A DNA stretch of 64,000 bases from Bacteroidales bacterium (GCA_004557035.1 SFFB01000007.1:1-64000); one strand, 5' to 3'; numbered from the stretch's first letter, positions 29,100-38,464 are shown. Numbers and translations are program-made. The notes: generated from the letters alone by a model not told the origin.

Positions 29100-29143
29100 G
29101 TAAAAATTAGCGGCAAGCCATAAGCTTATTCGACTTTAATGCT

Positions 29144-29151
29144 TATCTTTG
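29144..29151 (+). promoter_or_regulatory. Putative -7 element of the GH109-like gene
   Basis: TATCTTTG, 93 nt upstream of the start, matches TAnnTTTG. Confidence 0.5.
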
Positions 29152-29243
29152 CAAGAGATACATTTTTTTATGAAGTATCATTCAAACCTCAAATCTAACC
29201 TATTACACAAATAACCTTATAATTTATCTAATCACACAAACTT

Positions 29244-30902
29244 ATGAAGTTCAATAAGATTATTGCGCTGGCTTTTGCCGCCGTACTCTCATTGGGTGGT
29301 CAGACTGCTTCTGCGCAGTCACTCTCTCCTTCCACCAAGTGGCATTGGGACAAAGGGACCATCGTGGTCGACACTCCTCAACGCCCTGCCGGACAAAAAG
29401 ACGTCATCAACCTCACTGCTCCCAAGATGCAGACCGTTCGCGTGGCCTTCGTCGGCTTGGGTATGCGTGGCCCCGGTGCCGTAGAACGTTTCACCTACAT
29501 CCCCGGCGTTCAAATCGTAGCCCTTTGCGACTATGAAAAAGGCCGTGCCGAAGCCTGCCAAGGCTATCTCAAAAAAGCCGGTCTCGCTCCCGCTGACATC
29601 TATTACGGCGAGAAAGGTTACGAAGAACTCTGCAAGCGTCCCGACATTGACTTGGTCTATGTGGCCACCGACTGGGACCACCACTATCCCGTGGCTAAAT
29701 GCGCTCTCGAAAACGGCAAACACACTGCCATCGAAGTGCCCTCGGCCATGAACCTCGAACAGTGCTGGAGCCTCATCGACCTCTCAGAAAAGAGCCAGAA
29801 GCACTGTATGATTCTCGAAAACTGCTGCTACGACTGGTTTGAGCTCCGCGCTCTCAACATGGCCCAGCACGGCGTTTTTGGTGAGGTCATCCGTGCTCAG
29901 GGTGCCTACATCCACAACCTGGACGACTTCTGGGATTATTATTGGAAAAATCCCGACGGCTCAGACCCCGACAAACTCGGTTGGCGTATGAAGTACAACA
30001 AGGAGAACCGTGGTGACGTTTATGCCACTCACGGCCTTGGCCCCGTGGCTCAGGTGCTCAACATCCACCGCGGTGACCGCTTCACCACCCTCGTAGCCAT
30101 GGACACCAAGTCAGTTCACGGTAAGGAATATGTGGAGAAGAAGACCGGCAAACCCTGCGACGACTATCGCAATGGCGACCACACCACCACCCTTATGCGC
30201 ACCGCCGACGGCAAAGTTGTGGAAATCCAGCACAACGTGATGAACCCGCAGCCCTACAACCGTCTCTATCAGCTCACCGGTACGAGAGGCTTTGCCAACA
30301 AGTATCCCGTTGAAGGCTACGCCGTTGACGCCGCTCAGCTCAAAGCCACAGGTAGCGCTCCCAAGGTAGACAACCTCTCATCTCACGGCTTTATGCCCGA
30401 GTCTGAGAAGCAAGCCCTCGAAGCCAAATACGAGCACCCCATCATCAAGAAATACGGCGCACTGGCTTCTAAAGTCGGTGGTCACGGCGGTATGGACTTC
30501 TTCATGGATGCCCGTATGGTATACTGTCTCCAGAATGGTCTGCCCCTCGACATGGACGTTTACGACCTCGCCGAATGGTGCTGTCTGGCCGAACTCGGTA
30601 CGCTGTCTATGGACAACAACTGCGCCGCCGTGTCATTCCCCGACTTCACCCGTGGCCACTGGAACGACGTGAAGGGTTACAAACACGCCTATGCTCCCGA
30701 GGCTGAAGAGAAAGCCGTTGAGGAAGCTGCTGCCGCCTACACCGAAAACCAGAAAGCCGTGGTTAAGGAAACCAAACTTTGGGACCTCTACGACCAGATG
30801 AAGAAGGCTGAAGGCAAGGCCAAGGTTAAAGCCACTGCCGCTTACAACAAAGCCAAGGCCAAAGCCGTGGCTAAGTTCAGCAAGGTAGCTGCCAAGAAGT
30901 AA
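29244..30902 (+). CDS. Gfo/Idh/MocA family oxidoreductase, GH109-like
   Basis: 552 residues. Signal peptide ~1-25 (…TASAQ). The NAD(P)-binding Rossmann half starts VRVAFVGLGMRGPGAVERF, then VALCDYEKGRA and VYVATDWDHHYPVAKCALEN. The C-terminal half has CCYDWFELRALNMAQHGVFG and the ENRGDVYATHGLGPVAQ block seen in GH109 alpha-N-acetylgalactosaminidases, which use NAD in a redox-elimination mechanism. The last ~65 residues are an Ala/Lys/Glu-rich helical tail ending KFSKVAAKK that family members normally lack. It is a single gene with its own terminator. Sugar specificity is inferred from family only. Confidence 0.85.
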   Translation: MKFNKIIALAFAAVLSLGGQTASAQSLSPSTKWHWDKGTIVVDTPQRPAGQKDVINLTAPKMQTVRVAFVGLGMRGPGAVERFTYIPGVQIVALCDYEKGRAEACQGYLKKAGLAPADIYYGEKGYEELCKRPDIDLVYVATDWDHHYPVAKCALENGKHTAIEVPSAMNLEQCWSLIDLSEKSQKHCMILENCCYDWFELRALNMAQHGVFGEVIRAQGAYIHNLDDFWDYYWKNPDGSDPDKLGWRMKYNKENRGDVYATHGLGPVAQVLNIHRGDRFTTLVAMDTKSVHGKEYVEKKTGKPCDDYRNGDHTTTLMRTADGKVVEIQHNVMNPQPYNRLYQLTGTRGFANKYPVEGYAVDAAQLKATGSAPKVDNLSSHGFMPESEKQALEAKYEHPIIKKYGALASKVGGHGGMDFFMDARMVYCLQNGLPLDMDVYDLAEWCCLAELGTLSMDNNCAAVSFPDFTRGHWNDVKGYKHAYAPEAEEKAVEEAAAAYTENQKAVVKETKLWDLYDQMKKAEGKAKVKATAAYNKAKAKAVAKFSKVAAKK

Positions 30903-30929
30903 TCGTCCGCCCCATAGCGGTATAAACAT

Positions 30930-30967
30930 AAAGAAAGCGCCCCGAACCGTTTCGAGGCGCTTTCTTT
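30930..30967 (+). terminator. Bidirectional terminator
   Basis: AAAGAAAGCGCC pairs with GGCGCTTTCTTT, with inner CGAA/TTCG pairing, between the convergent GH109-like gene and the small membrane protein gene. The A- and T-rich arms allow use in both directions. Confidence 0.85.
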
Positions 30968-30992
30968 ATTAGGAGTCAATCAAATGATCGCA

Positions 30993-31250
30993 TCATAAGG
31001 CAGAGGCAGCGGCAAAGAGCGCACCAATAACCACGAAGAGGATGATGAGGTAGATAGCCGACAAGACGAGGCCGGCAATAGCCAGACCACGAGGTGCACG
31101 GCAAACACCGATGATGGAGAAAATGAGACCGAGGAGCCACAAAATCCAGTTAAGAGCGGGCACCCAAATAAAGATTACTCCGAGAAGAGCCAATACAAAA
31201 CCGGCTACTCCCATACCATTTGACTTCTTGACAACTACTTGTTCAGCCAT
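30993..31250 (-). CDS. Small membrane protein (DUF4190-like)
   Basis: 85 residues. ATG 31250 gives MAEQVVVKKSNGMGVAGFVLALLGVIF. Two to three hydrophobic helices (~15-31, 33-48, 58-82) joined by a CRAPRG turn are typical of short DUF4190-type proteins. Function unknown. It shares the terminator at 30930-30967 with the convergent GH109-like gene. The upstream in-frame extension to 31556 is not hydrophobic or conserved-looking and is left out. Confidence 0.78.
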   Translation of the reverse strand: MAEQVVVKKSNGMGVAGFVLALLGVIFIWVPALNWILWLLGLIFSIIGVCRAPRGLAIAGLVLSAIYLIILFVVIGALFAAASAL

Positions 31251-31586
31251 AACGATAATGATTTTTGAGATGCGCTGCGGCAACACACAGCGACAGTTCC
31301 TATTTATTAAAAAGTAACACCGGGGCCATTGCAATGCTTCGGCCGGCGCTTGACACCGACAAGAAAAGGTTGCCACTTGCAGCCAATCTGCACATTTCCT
31401 GTCAAGATCTAAGGCAAAATTAACAAAAATATCACAACTGTGTTGAAAGGGATAAGGAAAAAGACGAAAAGTCCTCAAACTATCCCAACAAACGGAAGAA
31501 ATCTCAACCATTAATCTCAATCTAAAAGAGACCGCAGATAAACGAGAGATAATCACGCCGATAAAGGCTTTTCCGATACGATTTAT

Positions 31587-31594
31587 TAACTTTG
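31587..31594 (+). promoter_or_regulatory. Putative -7 element of trpS
   Basis: TAACTTTG, 45 nt upstream of the trpS start, matches TAnnTTTG. Confidence 0.5.
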
Positions 31595-31638
31595 CAAGTC
31601 GAAAGACTTAAACAACAATACTTTTATACCGAAACAAC

Positions 31639-32736
31639 ATGGCAAAAAAACAAGTTATACTCACCGGCGACCGCCCCACCGGCCGTCTCCATATCGGTCA
31701 CTACGTCGGTTCGCTCCGCAGCCGCGTGGAATTGCAGAACGAAGGCGACTACAAGCAGATGTTTGTCTTCATCGCCGACGCACAAGCACTGACTGACAAC
31801 ATCGACAACCCTGAGAAGGTGCGCCAGAATGTCATTGAAGTGGCACTCGATTATTTGGCCTGCGGCCTCGATCCTAAGCAGGTGACACTTTTCATCCAAA
31901 GCCAAATCCCCGAGCTTTGCGAACTTTCGTTTTATTTTATGGATTTGGTGAGCGTGAGCCGCCTGCAGCGCAACCCGACAGTCAAGACCGAAATTCAGAT
32001 GCGCGGTTTTGAAAGCAGCATTCCCGTGGGCTTCTTCACCTACCCCATCAGTCAGGCTGCCGACATCACGGCTTTCCGTGCCACCACCGTACCGGCCGGC
32101 GAAGACCAGAAGCCTATGATTGAGCAGGCCACCGAGATTGTGCGCCGCTTCAACCACATCTATGGCGAGACCCTCGTGGAGCCTCAAATCAAGTTGCCTT
32201 CAAACGCCGCCTGTCTGCGTCTTCCGGGCACCGACGGCAAGGCCAAGATGTCGAAGAGCTTGGGCAACTGCATCTATCTGGCCGACACGGCCGACGAAGT
32301 GCAGAAGAAGGTGATGTCCATGTACACCGACCCCACTCACATCCACGTCTCAGACCCCGGTCATCTGGAGGGCAACTGCGTATTTACCTATCTCGACGCC
32401 TTCTGCAAGGAGGAGCACTTCGAGCGCTACTTGCCCGACTATCCCAACCTCGACGAACTCAAAGCGCACTATACCCGTGGCGGTTTGGGCGATATGAAGG
32501 TGAAGCGCTTCCTGGCCAACATCCTTCAAGAAGAACTTGAGCCCATCCGCAATCGCCGCAAAGAGTTTGAACAAGACATTCCCGGCGTCTACGCCATGCT
32601 CAAGGCCGGTTGCGAAACCGCCAGAGCCACCGCCGCCGGTGTGCTCGACGATGTGCGCCGTGCCATGAAGATCAACTACTTCGACGACGCAGCCCTCATT
32701 GCGGCCCAAGCCGAGCGATTTGCCACCAAACAATAA
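31639..32736 (+). CDS. trpS: Tryptophanyl-tRNA synthetase
   Basis: 365 residues, class I aminoacyl-tRNA synthetase. The ATP motif of HIGH type is in [15 protein letters not shown] (residues ~12-26), and the second motif KMSKSLGN is at ~200. Further TrpRS features are the [19 protein letters not shown] block and the [12 protein letters not shown] stretch. Length is normal. Its own promoter lies 45 nt upstream. Cytochrome c biogenesis genes follow after ~100 nt in the same direction. Confidence 0.95.
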   Translation: MAKKQVILTGDRPTGRLHIGHYVGSLRSRVELQNEGDYKQMFVFIADAQALTDNIDNPEKVRQNVIEVALDYLACGLDPKQVTLFIQSQIPELCELSFYFMDLVSVSRLQRNPTVKTEIQMRGFESSIPVGFFTYPISQAADITAFRATTVPAGEDQKPMIEQATEIVRRFNHIYGETLVEPQIKLPSNAACLRLPGTDGKAKMSKSLGNCIYLADTADEVQKKVMSMYTDPTHIHVSDPGHLEGNCVFTYLDAFCKEEHFERYLPDYPNLDELKAHYTRGGLGDMKVKRFLANILQEELEPIRNRRKEFEQDIPGVYAMLKAGCETARATAAGVLDDVRRAMKINYFDDAALIAAQAERFATKQ

Positions 32737-32834
32737 TTGAGGCAAACCTCATCCCATCCAATCCCAGTCTTTCTCTCCTGCCGACGTGGCGGGAAGGAGG
32801 GTTGGGATTGTTTATAGTCTGTCTCTGCTTGCTT

Positions 32835-33707
32835 ATGAAACCACTCATCTACATTCTGCCCTCTCTTGTGGCCGGTGTCTTGTTGCAGACCTTGTTCGGC
32901 GGATTCCGGCCGTCGGTACTGGCTTTTCCGCTCAATGCCGCCGTCATCCTGGCGCTAATGGGCACACTTTGGGTAGTCGAGGGAGAATGGGGCGACAAGG
33001 TGGCCGTGCGCACGTTCCGCTCTGCGCGAATGGCCTGCGGTTTGCTTATTGCCATAGGCCTCTGGTGTATCCTAGGCGGCTTGACGCCACAAATGCCTCT
33101 GCCCGACGACGCCACGAGTCTGCACCGCCTTGCCGCCATTTTGGGCCTCAACAAGTTCCCCACGTCTTATCCGTTTGTCTTGCTGCTGCTCTTACTGCTT
33201 TTGCATCTCAGTTTGGTGATTATCCACCGGCTGCGCAAAAAGTCTTGGACGCACAACGTACCTTTCCTGCTCCTTCACGGCGGTCTTTGGCTGGCCTTGG
33301 TGGGCGGTATGGCCGGCAGTGCCGACGCCGTAGAAGGCCGAATCGTTGTGGCCCGTCAGGCCCCCATCCGCTCGGCCTACGACGCCTATGGGCGGGAAAT
33401 CACGCTGCCCTACACGCTACAGCTCTCCGACTTCCACGTCACGCGCCACGAAGCCGACCAGTCGCCGGTGCAATATGACGCCACCCTGCTTGTCGACGAC
33501 ACGCCGCAATCGCTGGCAGTCAATTCGCCTTGCAGCGTCCGCCTGTTTGAAGACCTCTATTTGCTCAATTATTTTTCTGAAAACGACGCCGACCAGGCCG
33601 ACGCCGTGCTGCTGCTTATGGTGCGCAATCCCTGGAAACCGGCCGTTTTGGGCGGTATCCTATTGTTGCTCTTGGGCACCGGCTGGCAGCTATTCAGGTT
33701 GAAATAA
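32835..33707 (+). CDS. ResB-like cytochrome c biogenesis protein
   Basis: 290 residues. ATG 32835 opens MKPLIYILPSLVAGVLLQTL. Three N-terminal TMs and one near residue 130 are followed by a periplasmic beta domain (GREITLPYTLQLSDFHVTRH ~185-205) and a final C-terminal TM (AVLGGILLLLLGTGWQLFRL). This is the CcsB/ResB layout. In system II maturation, ResB works with CcsA to deliver haem to apocytochromes. It is split from CcsA here (gap 39 nt), whereas many Bacteroidales carry a fused CcsBA. Confidence 0.85.
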   Translation: MKPLIYILPSLVAGVLLQTLFGGFRPSVLAFPLNAAVILALMGTLWVVEGEWGDKVAVRTFRSARMACGLLIAIGLWCILGGLTPQMPLPDDATSLHRLAAILGLNKFPTSYPFVLLLLLLLLHLSLVIIHRLRKKSWTHNVPFLLLHGGLWLALVGGMAGSADAVEGRIVVARQAPIRSAYDAYGREITLPYTLQLSDFHVTRHEADQSPVQYDATLLVDDTPQSLAVNSPCSVRLFEDLYLLNYFSENDADQADAVLLLMVRNPWKPAVLGGILLLLLGTGWQLFRLK

Positions 33708-33746
33708 GCCCTATCGTCTTTCCCTTAGACATTATATATATTGTAT

Positions 33747-34550
33747 ATGCTTTTTTCCTGGAACATTTTCTGGCTCTTTGCCCTCGTCTCCTTGTTGCTT
33801 TGGGCGGCGGGTGCCGTCGTGGCTTTCCTGAGGGGCCGGCAGTATCGCCGTCTGGCTTTGGGTCTGACACTGGCCGGCATCGCGGTGTATGTGGCTTTTA
33901 TCATAGGGTTGTGGACAAGCCTGGGCCGCCCACCATTGCGCACACTCGGCGAGACACGCTTGTGGTACTCGCTCTTTATGATGGCCTCGGGTTGGCTGGT
34001 CTATCGCCTGTGGCGCTACCGCTGGATTTTGTCGTTCTCGCTCATTGTGGCGGCGGTGTTCATCATCATCAATCTGGCCCATCCCGACATCCACGACCAG
34101 TCACTGATGCCGGCTCTGCAGAGTGCGTGGTTTGTGCCCCACGTCACGGCCTACATTTTTTCTTACAGCCTCTTCGGCTGCAGTTTCCTCATGGCCGTCA
34201 TCGGTTTGTGGCGCCACACCGACGCCTATCTGCCTTCAGCCGACCGACTCATCGGCATCGGCCTCTTTTTCCTCACCTTCGGTATGCTTTCGGGTTGCAT
34301 CTGGGCCAAGCAGGCTTGGGGCGACTATTGGACCTGGGATCCCAAAGAGACTTGGGCCGCGGCCACGTGGTGTGCCTGCCTGCTCTATGTGCATCTGCGC
34401 TTGAAAGCCGGCAGGTCTGAAAGTAAAGGTCCTAAGTCCGTGGCAACCTATACGGCTCTCATCGTCATCTTTCTGTTGCTGCAGATGTGCTGGTATGGGG
34501 TCAACTTCTTGCCCTCGGCCACACAGAGTATGCATAGTTATACGCAATAA
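33747..34550 (+). CDS. ccsA: Cytochrome c assembly protein CcsA/ResC
   Basis: 267 residues with ~8 TMs. The tryptophan-rich WWD haem motif WGDYWTWDPKE starts at W191 and is flanked by TMs; histidines in FVPHVTAYIFSY and near the C-terminus are candidates for haem ligation. ATG 33747 is preferred to TTG 33741. It exports haem and ligates it to CxxCH motifs together with the ResB-like partner just upstream. The tri-haem cytochrome c peroxidase downstream (34860-36257) is an obvious client. Confidence 0.92.
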   Translation: MLFSWNIFWLFALVSLLLWAAGAVVAFLRGRQYRRLALGLTLAGIAVYVAFIIGLWTSLGRPPLRTLGETRLWYSLFMMASGWLVYRLWRYRWILSFSLIVAAVFIIINLAHPDIHDQSLMPALQSAWFVPHVTAYIFSYSLFGCSFLMAVIGLWRHTDAYLPSADRLIGIGLFFLTFGMLSGCIWAKQAWGDYWTWDPKETWAAATWCACLLYVHLRLKAGRSESKGPKSVATYTALIVIFLLLQMCWYGVNFLPSATQSMHSYTQ

Positions 34551-34764
34551 AACAAGTTTTTCTTGCCATTTCGCCCGCCTTGCACTAACTTTCGCCTGCG
34601 GCGCAAGTTAGGCTGCGCTCGGCAAAGCCCAATAAAAACAAGTTTTTCTTGCCATTTCGCCGCTTTGCACTAACTTTCGCCTGCGGCGCAAGTTAGGCTG
34701 CGCTCGGCAAAGCCCAATAAAAACAAGTTTTTCTTGGTCTTTGCTCTCACTTGCACTAACTTTG
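34551..34764 (+). repeat. Promoter-carrying tandem repeat array A
   Basis: Two full units (34551-34636 and 34637-34721, ~85 nt) and a terminal short unit (34722-34764). Each starts AACAAGTTTTTCTTG and continues to TTGCACTAACTTT. In the two full units this is followed by CGCCTGCGGCG, AAGTTAGG and CTGCGCTCGGCAAAGCCC; in the last it is followed by G and the peroxidase leader. CTAACTT...AAGTTAG forms a GC-looped hairpin in the full units. The array begins directly at the ccsA stop codon. Confidence 0.88.
34734..34764 (+). promoter_or_regulatory. Promoter of the cytochrome c peroxidase gene
   Basis: TTG (34734-34736), 20-nt spacer, TAACTTTG (34757-34764), formed by the last unit of repeat array A, 95 nt upstream of the start. 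Confidence 0.75.
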
Positions 34765-34859
34765 TCACCAATAATATTTCACGTGCTTTATAGTTTTTAT
34801 AAACATCTTCATCAAGCCACAACAATTTCAACATTATATTCAAACCTAAAACACTGCTT

Positions 34860-36257
34860 ATGAAAAAGTCTCACAAAATTCTTTTGGGCGGCGCCATCGT
34901 AGTCGTTGGTCTGGCCATTACTTATCGCGCAGTGAACCAGGCACCGGATGCCTCGCTTCCGGCCGACCAGCAAGTGGCACAGATTATGGACGACGGCGGT
35001 TGCGTGTTCTGCCACACAGCCAATCCCGACCTGCCCTTCTATGCCAAGTTCCCCATCGCCAAGTCTCTCATCCTCAAAGACGTGGCCGAAGGCTATAAGG
35101 CTTTCGACATCGCCCCAATGATGCAGGCCTTGGCCGAAGGCAAAGCCATCAATGAAGTGGACCTTGCCAAAGTGGAGAAAGCCGTGGCCGACGGCACTAT
35201 GCCGCTGATGCAATACTACCTGGTGCACTGGGGCTCTTCGCTCACGTCCACCAAGACCGACATGGTGATGGCCTGGGTCAAGCAACATCGCGAGAAGTTC
35301 TATCCCAACACCCTGGCCGCCGCTGAGTTCAAAAACGAGGCCGTGCGTCCCATCCCAGACGCCGTGCCCTACGACTCGGCCAAAGCCGTTCTCGGTGAAG
35401 CCCTCTATCACGACACCCGCCTCTCTGCCGACGGCACCATCTCTTGTGCCACCTGCCACGGCATCAATATGGCCGGCGTAGACAACAAGCAATACAGTGA
35501 AGGCATCAAGGGACAAAAGGGTGGCGTCAATGCCCCCACCTCGTTCAATGCCTACTTCAACTTCGTACAGTTCTGGGATGGCCGCGCCGCCACTTTGGCC
35601 GAACAAGCCGGTGGTCCTCCCTTGAACCCCGTAGAAATGGGTTGCAGCTCGTTTGACGAAATCGTGGCACGCCTCCAGGCCGACGCCGACTTCACGGCAC
35701 GCTTCAACGCCGTCTATCCCGAAGGCCTGAGCCAGCAGACCATCACCGACGCCATCGCCGAATACGAAAAGACCCTCGTCACTCCCAACTCAGCCTTCGA
35801 CCGCTACCTCAAAGGCGACAAGAAAGCTATGAGCGACACGCAGATTGAGGGTTACGCTCTCTTCAAAGAATACAACTGCGCCACCTGCCATGCCGGTGTC
35901 AATATGGGCGGTCTCACCTACGAACTCATGGGCAAGCGAGCCAACTATTTCAAAGACCGCGAAGTCAACGCCAAGTCGGGCCTGACCGATGCCGACAACG
36001 GTCGCTGGGCCCAGACCAAGGTGGAACGCGACCGCTACCGCTTCAAGACACCCACCCTGCGCAACGTCGCCCTCACTTGGCCCTACTATCACGACGGTTC
36101 GGTCAAGACGCTCGACGAAGCCATAGAGATGATGTCGCGCTATCAGGTGGGCCGCGAAATGTCGAAAGACGACGTAGCCAAAGTCAAGAGTTTCCTCGAA
36201 GCCCTCACCGGCCAATACAAAGGCCAGACCCTGACCAACGTCAACAAGCAGCAATAA
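34860..36257 (+). CDS. Cytochrome c peroxidase, MauG/CCP family with extra N-terminal haem domain
   Basis: 465 residues. An uncleaved-looking N-terminal TM (KILLGGAIVVVGLAI) anchors it. There are three CxxCH haem sites: CVFCH at 48-52 in an N-terminal haem-binding domain (~30-150), CATCH at 196-200 and CATCH at 340-344 in the di-haem CCP/MauG domain. The CCP domain also shows LGEALYHDTRLSADGTISC, FWDGRAATLAEQA and TPTLRNVALTWPYYHDGS. It reduces hydrogen peroxide in the periplasm with electrons from the respiratory chain. It lies behind ResB/CcsA, which would mature it, and is driven by the promoter ending repeat array A. Confidence 0.94.
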   Translation: MKKSHKILLGGAIVVVGLAITYRAVNQAPDASLPADQQVAQIMDDGGCVFCHTANPDLPFYAKFPIAKSLILKDVAEGYKAFDIAPMMQALAEGKAINEVDLAKVEKAVADGTMPLMQYYLVHWGSSLTSTKTDMVMAWVKQHREKFYPNTLAAAEFKNEAVRPIPDAVPYDSAKAVLGEALYHDTRLSADGTISCATCHGINMAGVDNKQYSEGIKGQKGGVNAPTSFNAYFNFVQFWDGRAATLAEQAGGPPLNPVEMGCSSFDEIVARLQADADFTARFNAVYPEGLSQQTITDAIAEYEKTLVTPNSAFDRYLKGDKKAMSDTQIEGYALFKEYNCATCHAGVNMGGLTYELMGKRANYFKDREVNAKSGLTDADNGRWAQTKVERDRYRFKTPTLRNVALTWPYYHDGSVKTLDEAIEMMSRYQVGREMSKDDVAKVKSFLEALTGQYKGQTLTNVNKQQ

Positions 36258-36296
36258 CCACTTGGCAGACGCCATCTCACGCTCTGCCCCATTATC

Positions 36297-36327
36297 AAGA
36301 GAGACGCTTCGGCGCCTCTCTTTTTTT
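36297..36327 (+). terminator. Rho-independent terminator of the peroxidase gene
   Basis: AAGAGAG-A-CGC, loop TTCG, GCG-C-CTCTCTT, then T5. The following 36330-36740 has no gene, only a second A7-flanked hairpin AAGAGGCT-TCCC-AGCCTCTT (36576-36595). Confidence 0.88.
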
Positions 36328-36740
36328 GTACGTCACAGTGCCCGGCCTGCGCCAATGTTCAAACAAGGCGGTCGGCCGTGACAAAGAATTCTCCCCAAGC
36401 TGATGATTTAAGATAATTTGGTGAAAGAAATTTCTCTCCCTCATTCCGCAAGTCCGAAAAGGCTCAAAAAGTCGCCTCTCATAAGGCCTACTTTTCCAGA
36501 AATAGGCCCGAAAAACACTGTCCCTATCCCCGCACCCTCCTGTCATAAGCCCCGTTTGGCCTTTGTGCACAAAAAAAGAGGCTTCCCAGCCTCTTCGTCT
36601 TCCCTTTTCACAAAGATAAATCCTGCACCACAAACAGCCAAAAGACAAAGCCCGGCCCGAAGAGTCCCGGCCGCTTAGCCGCTCTTTTCTAAAAACTTGA
36701 GGTGAAAACCTGCAGGGACAAACAAAAAAGGCAGAGACAC

Positions 36741-36771
36741 TTGGCAGGATAAAAAGATTTATCTAAATTTG
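36741..36771 (+). promoter_or_regulatory. Promoter of rpmH
   Basis: TTG (36741-36743), ~20-nt spacer, TAAATTTG (36764-36771), 78 nt upstream of rpmH. Confidence 0.65.
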
Positions 36772-36849
36772 CACCCCGAATAGCGTGCAGCAGTATCTCC
36801 CGACCTGCACAGCGCAGAGTAATAAAAAAATCAAAAACAACATATCACA

Positions 36850-37008
36850 ATGAAAAGAACATTCCAGCCCCACAACAGAAAGAGAAACAACAAGCATGGT
36901 TTCCGTCAGCGCATGCTGACCGCTAACGGTCGTCGCGTACTCGCCGCTCGTCGCGCTAAAGGTCGCAAGAAACTCACCGTTTCTGACGAAGTACACGGCA
37001 AAAAATAA
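36850..37008 (+). CDS. rpmH: Large ribosomal subunit protein bL34
   Basis: 52 residues: [20 protein letters not shown], then [20 protein letters not shown] and a short acidic-basic end. This is the invariant L34 pattern (KRTFQP, HGFRxRM, GRxVLxxRRxKGR). It is usually near dnaA or the rnpA-yidC block in other phyla, but here it stands alone with its own promoter and downstream hairpin. Confidence 0.97.
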   Translation: MKRTFQPHNRKRNNKHGFRQRMLTANGRRVLAARRAKGRKKLTVSDEVHGKK

Positions 37009-37047
37009 ACCATAGCCTCTCATAAAAGGCGGTTTCACCGTACTTCC

Positions 37048-37094
37048 ATGATGGGGAGCCAAAGGGCACAAGTGGCCTTTTCGCTCCCCATCAT
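37048..37094 (+). terminator. Long hairpin after rpmH
   Basis: ATGATGGGGAGC pairs perfectly with GCTCCCCATCAT, with further pairing inside. It is followed by TCATTTG rather than a clean T-run. Confidence 0.65.
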
Positions 37095-37184
37095 TCATTT
37101 GTAACCCTTCCGTTTTAAAGGTCGCAACAGCAGTCAGATGTCACAAAATCAAGGCCAAACGTCTTCATAATGCGAGAGATTGCC

Positions 37185-37192
37185 TACCTTTG
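37185..37192 (+). promoter_or_regulatory. Putative -7 element of the GYF_2 gene
   Basis: TACCTTTG, 25 nt upstream of the start, matches TAnnTTTG. Confidence 0.5.
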
Positions 37193-37216
37193 CAAACAAG
37201 ACTAAACCTAAAAAAT

Positions 37217-37846
37217 ATGCAATACTACTATCTCACCGCCCAAGGCGAACAGCGCGGTCCCATTGAGGTCAGCGAGTTTGCCACTTATGGCATCACCGCC
37301 CAGACTATGGTGTGGTGTCAAGGTATGGCCTCTTGGCAACAAGCCGGCAACTGCCCCGAATTGGCAGGCGTCTTGGCCACATCCACACCCTCGTTCACCG
37401 TCGAGACTCCGCCGGCCCCACCCGCGTCCAATGTTAACGAAGACGGCGTGAAACGTCCCGGTAGCGGCCTTTGGTTCAACATTATCTCCTGGATACTCGC
37501 CACTGCCAGCTTTGTCTGCGCCATAGCCATCATCGTGGACGGTTGTCGCTCCAGCCTCAGCCACTGTTATTATTGCGACAACTATATCTATTTGAGCAAC
37601 AACAATCTTGAAGCGGCCGGTATGCTCATTGTGTTCACGGCCATACTGATGTTACTGCTCGTCACTTGCACGGGCATTTTCTCATTGGTCAAAGCCGGCA
37701 AAGCCCGTAGTGCCTGGAGAGAAAAAGCCTACGACAAAATGAAAGCCACAGCCTCGGCCGGCAAACTTTTGGCCTTCATCGGACTCGGCACCAGCGGTCT
37801 CTATTTCGTGCTTATGCTGATTTTCGCCCTCGTCATGTGCGACTGA
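37217..37846 (+). CDS. GYF_2 domain membrane protein
   Basis: 209 residues. Residues 1-52 are a GYF_2/DUF4339 module (YYYLTAQGEQRGPIEVSEFA ... VWCQGMASWQQAG), a small protein-contact domain. A Pro/Ala/Ser linker and three hydrophobic helices follow (~85-107, 128-150, 178-205), with a cysteine-rich extracytoplasmic loop (CRSSLSHCYYCDNY). Such proteins are common in Bacteroidales and have no defined function. ATG 37217 is the conserved start. It is a single gene. Confidence 0.82.
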   Translation: MQYYYLTAQGEQRGPIEVSEFATYGITAQTMVWCQGMASWQQAGNCPELAGVLATSTPSFTVETPPAPPASNVNEDGVKRPGSGLWFNIISWILATASFVCAIAIIVDGCRSSLSHCYYCDNYIYLSNNNLEAAGMLIVFTAILMLLLVTCTGIFSLVKAGKARSAWREKAYDKMKATASAGKLLAFIGLGTSGLYFVLMLIFALVMCD

Positions 37847-38055
37847 CGCCGGGTCAAATTCCGATTGGCCTTCACACCCGTCCACAACGCTGTTTTCAGT
37901 AGGCCAAAAGGCTGAAAAGCAAGAAAAAAGGCGCAAGGCTTGGCTGTTAAAGAAAAAAAACGCAACTTTGCACCGCTTTTTCGGTGGGCCGCTGTCTGGA
38001 TGAGTGTTCCCCGTTATGCCCGCCGAACGAAAATAACCATCATTTCTACAAAAAA

Positions 38056-38424
38056 ATGGCAGATTTAATTAAAATCGCTGAGGAAGCATTTGCCACTGGC
38101 AAGCAGTACGAGCCCTTCAAGGCCGGTGACACCATCACCGTGGCTTACAAAATCATTGAAGGTAACAAAGAGCGTATCCAGCTCTATCGTGGCGTAGTTA
38201 TCAAAATCTCGGGCCATGGCGACAAAAAGCGCTTCACCGTGCGCAAAATGTCGGGCAATGTTGGCGTTGAGCGTATCTTCCCTATGGAGTCGCCCAATAT
38301 CAGCAGCATCGAGATTAACAAGTATGGTAAAGTTCGCCGTGCCAAACTCTACTACCTCCGTGGCCTTACCGGCAAAAAAGCTCGCATCAAAGAGCGTCGT
38401 CAGACTTCAAAGAAAGAAGCCTAA
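38056..38424 (+). CDS. rplS: Large ribosomal subunit protein bL19
   Basis: 122 residues with the L19 hallmarks [39 protein letters not shown] and [12 protein letters not shown], ending in the basic [22 protein letters not shown] 38056 is the family start. It is a single gene, followed at 38465-38508 by a strong terminator. L19 sits at the 30S-50S interface. Confidence 0.97.
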   Translation: MADLIKIAEEAFATGKQYEPFKAGDTITVAYKIIEGNKERIQLYRGVVIKISGHGDKKRFTVRKMSGNVGVERIFPMESPNISSIEINKYGKVRRAKLYYLRGLTGKKARIKERRQTSKKEA

Positions 38425-38464
38425 AACACTTTGCCGGACTTATCATTCCGAACAAAGCAAAAAC

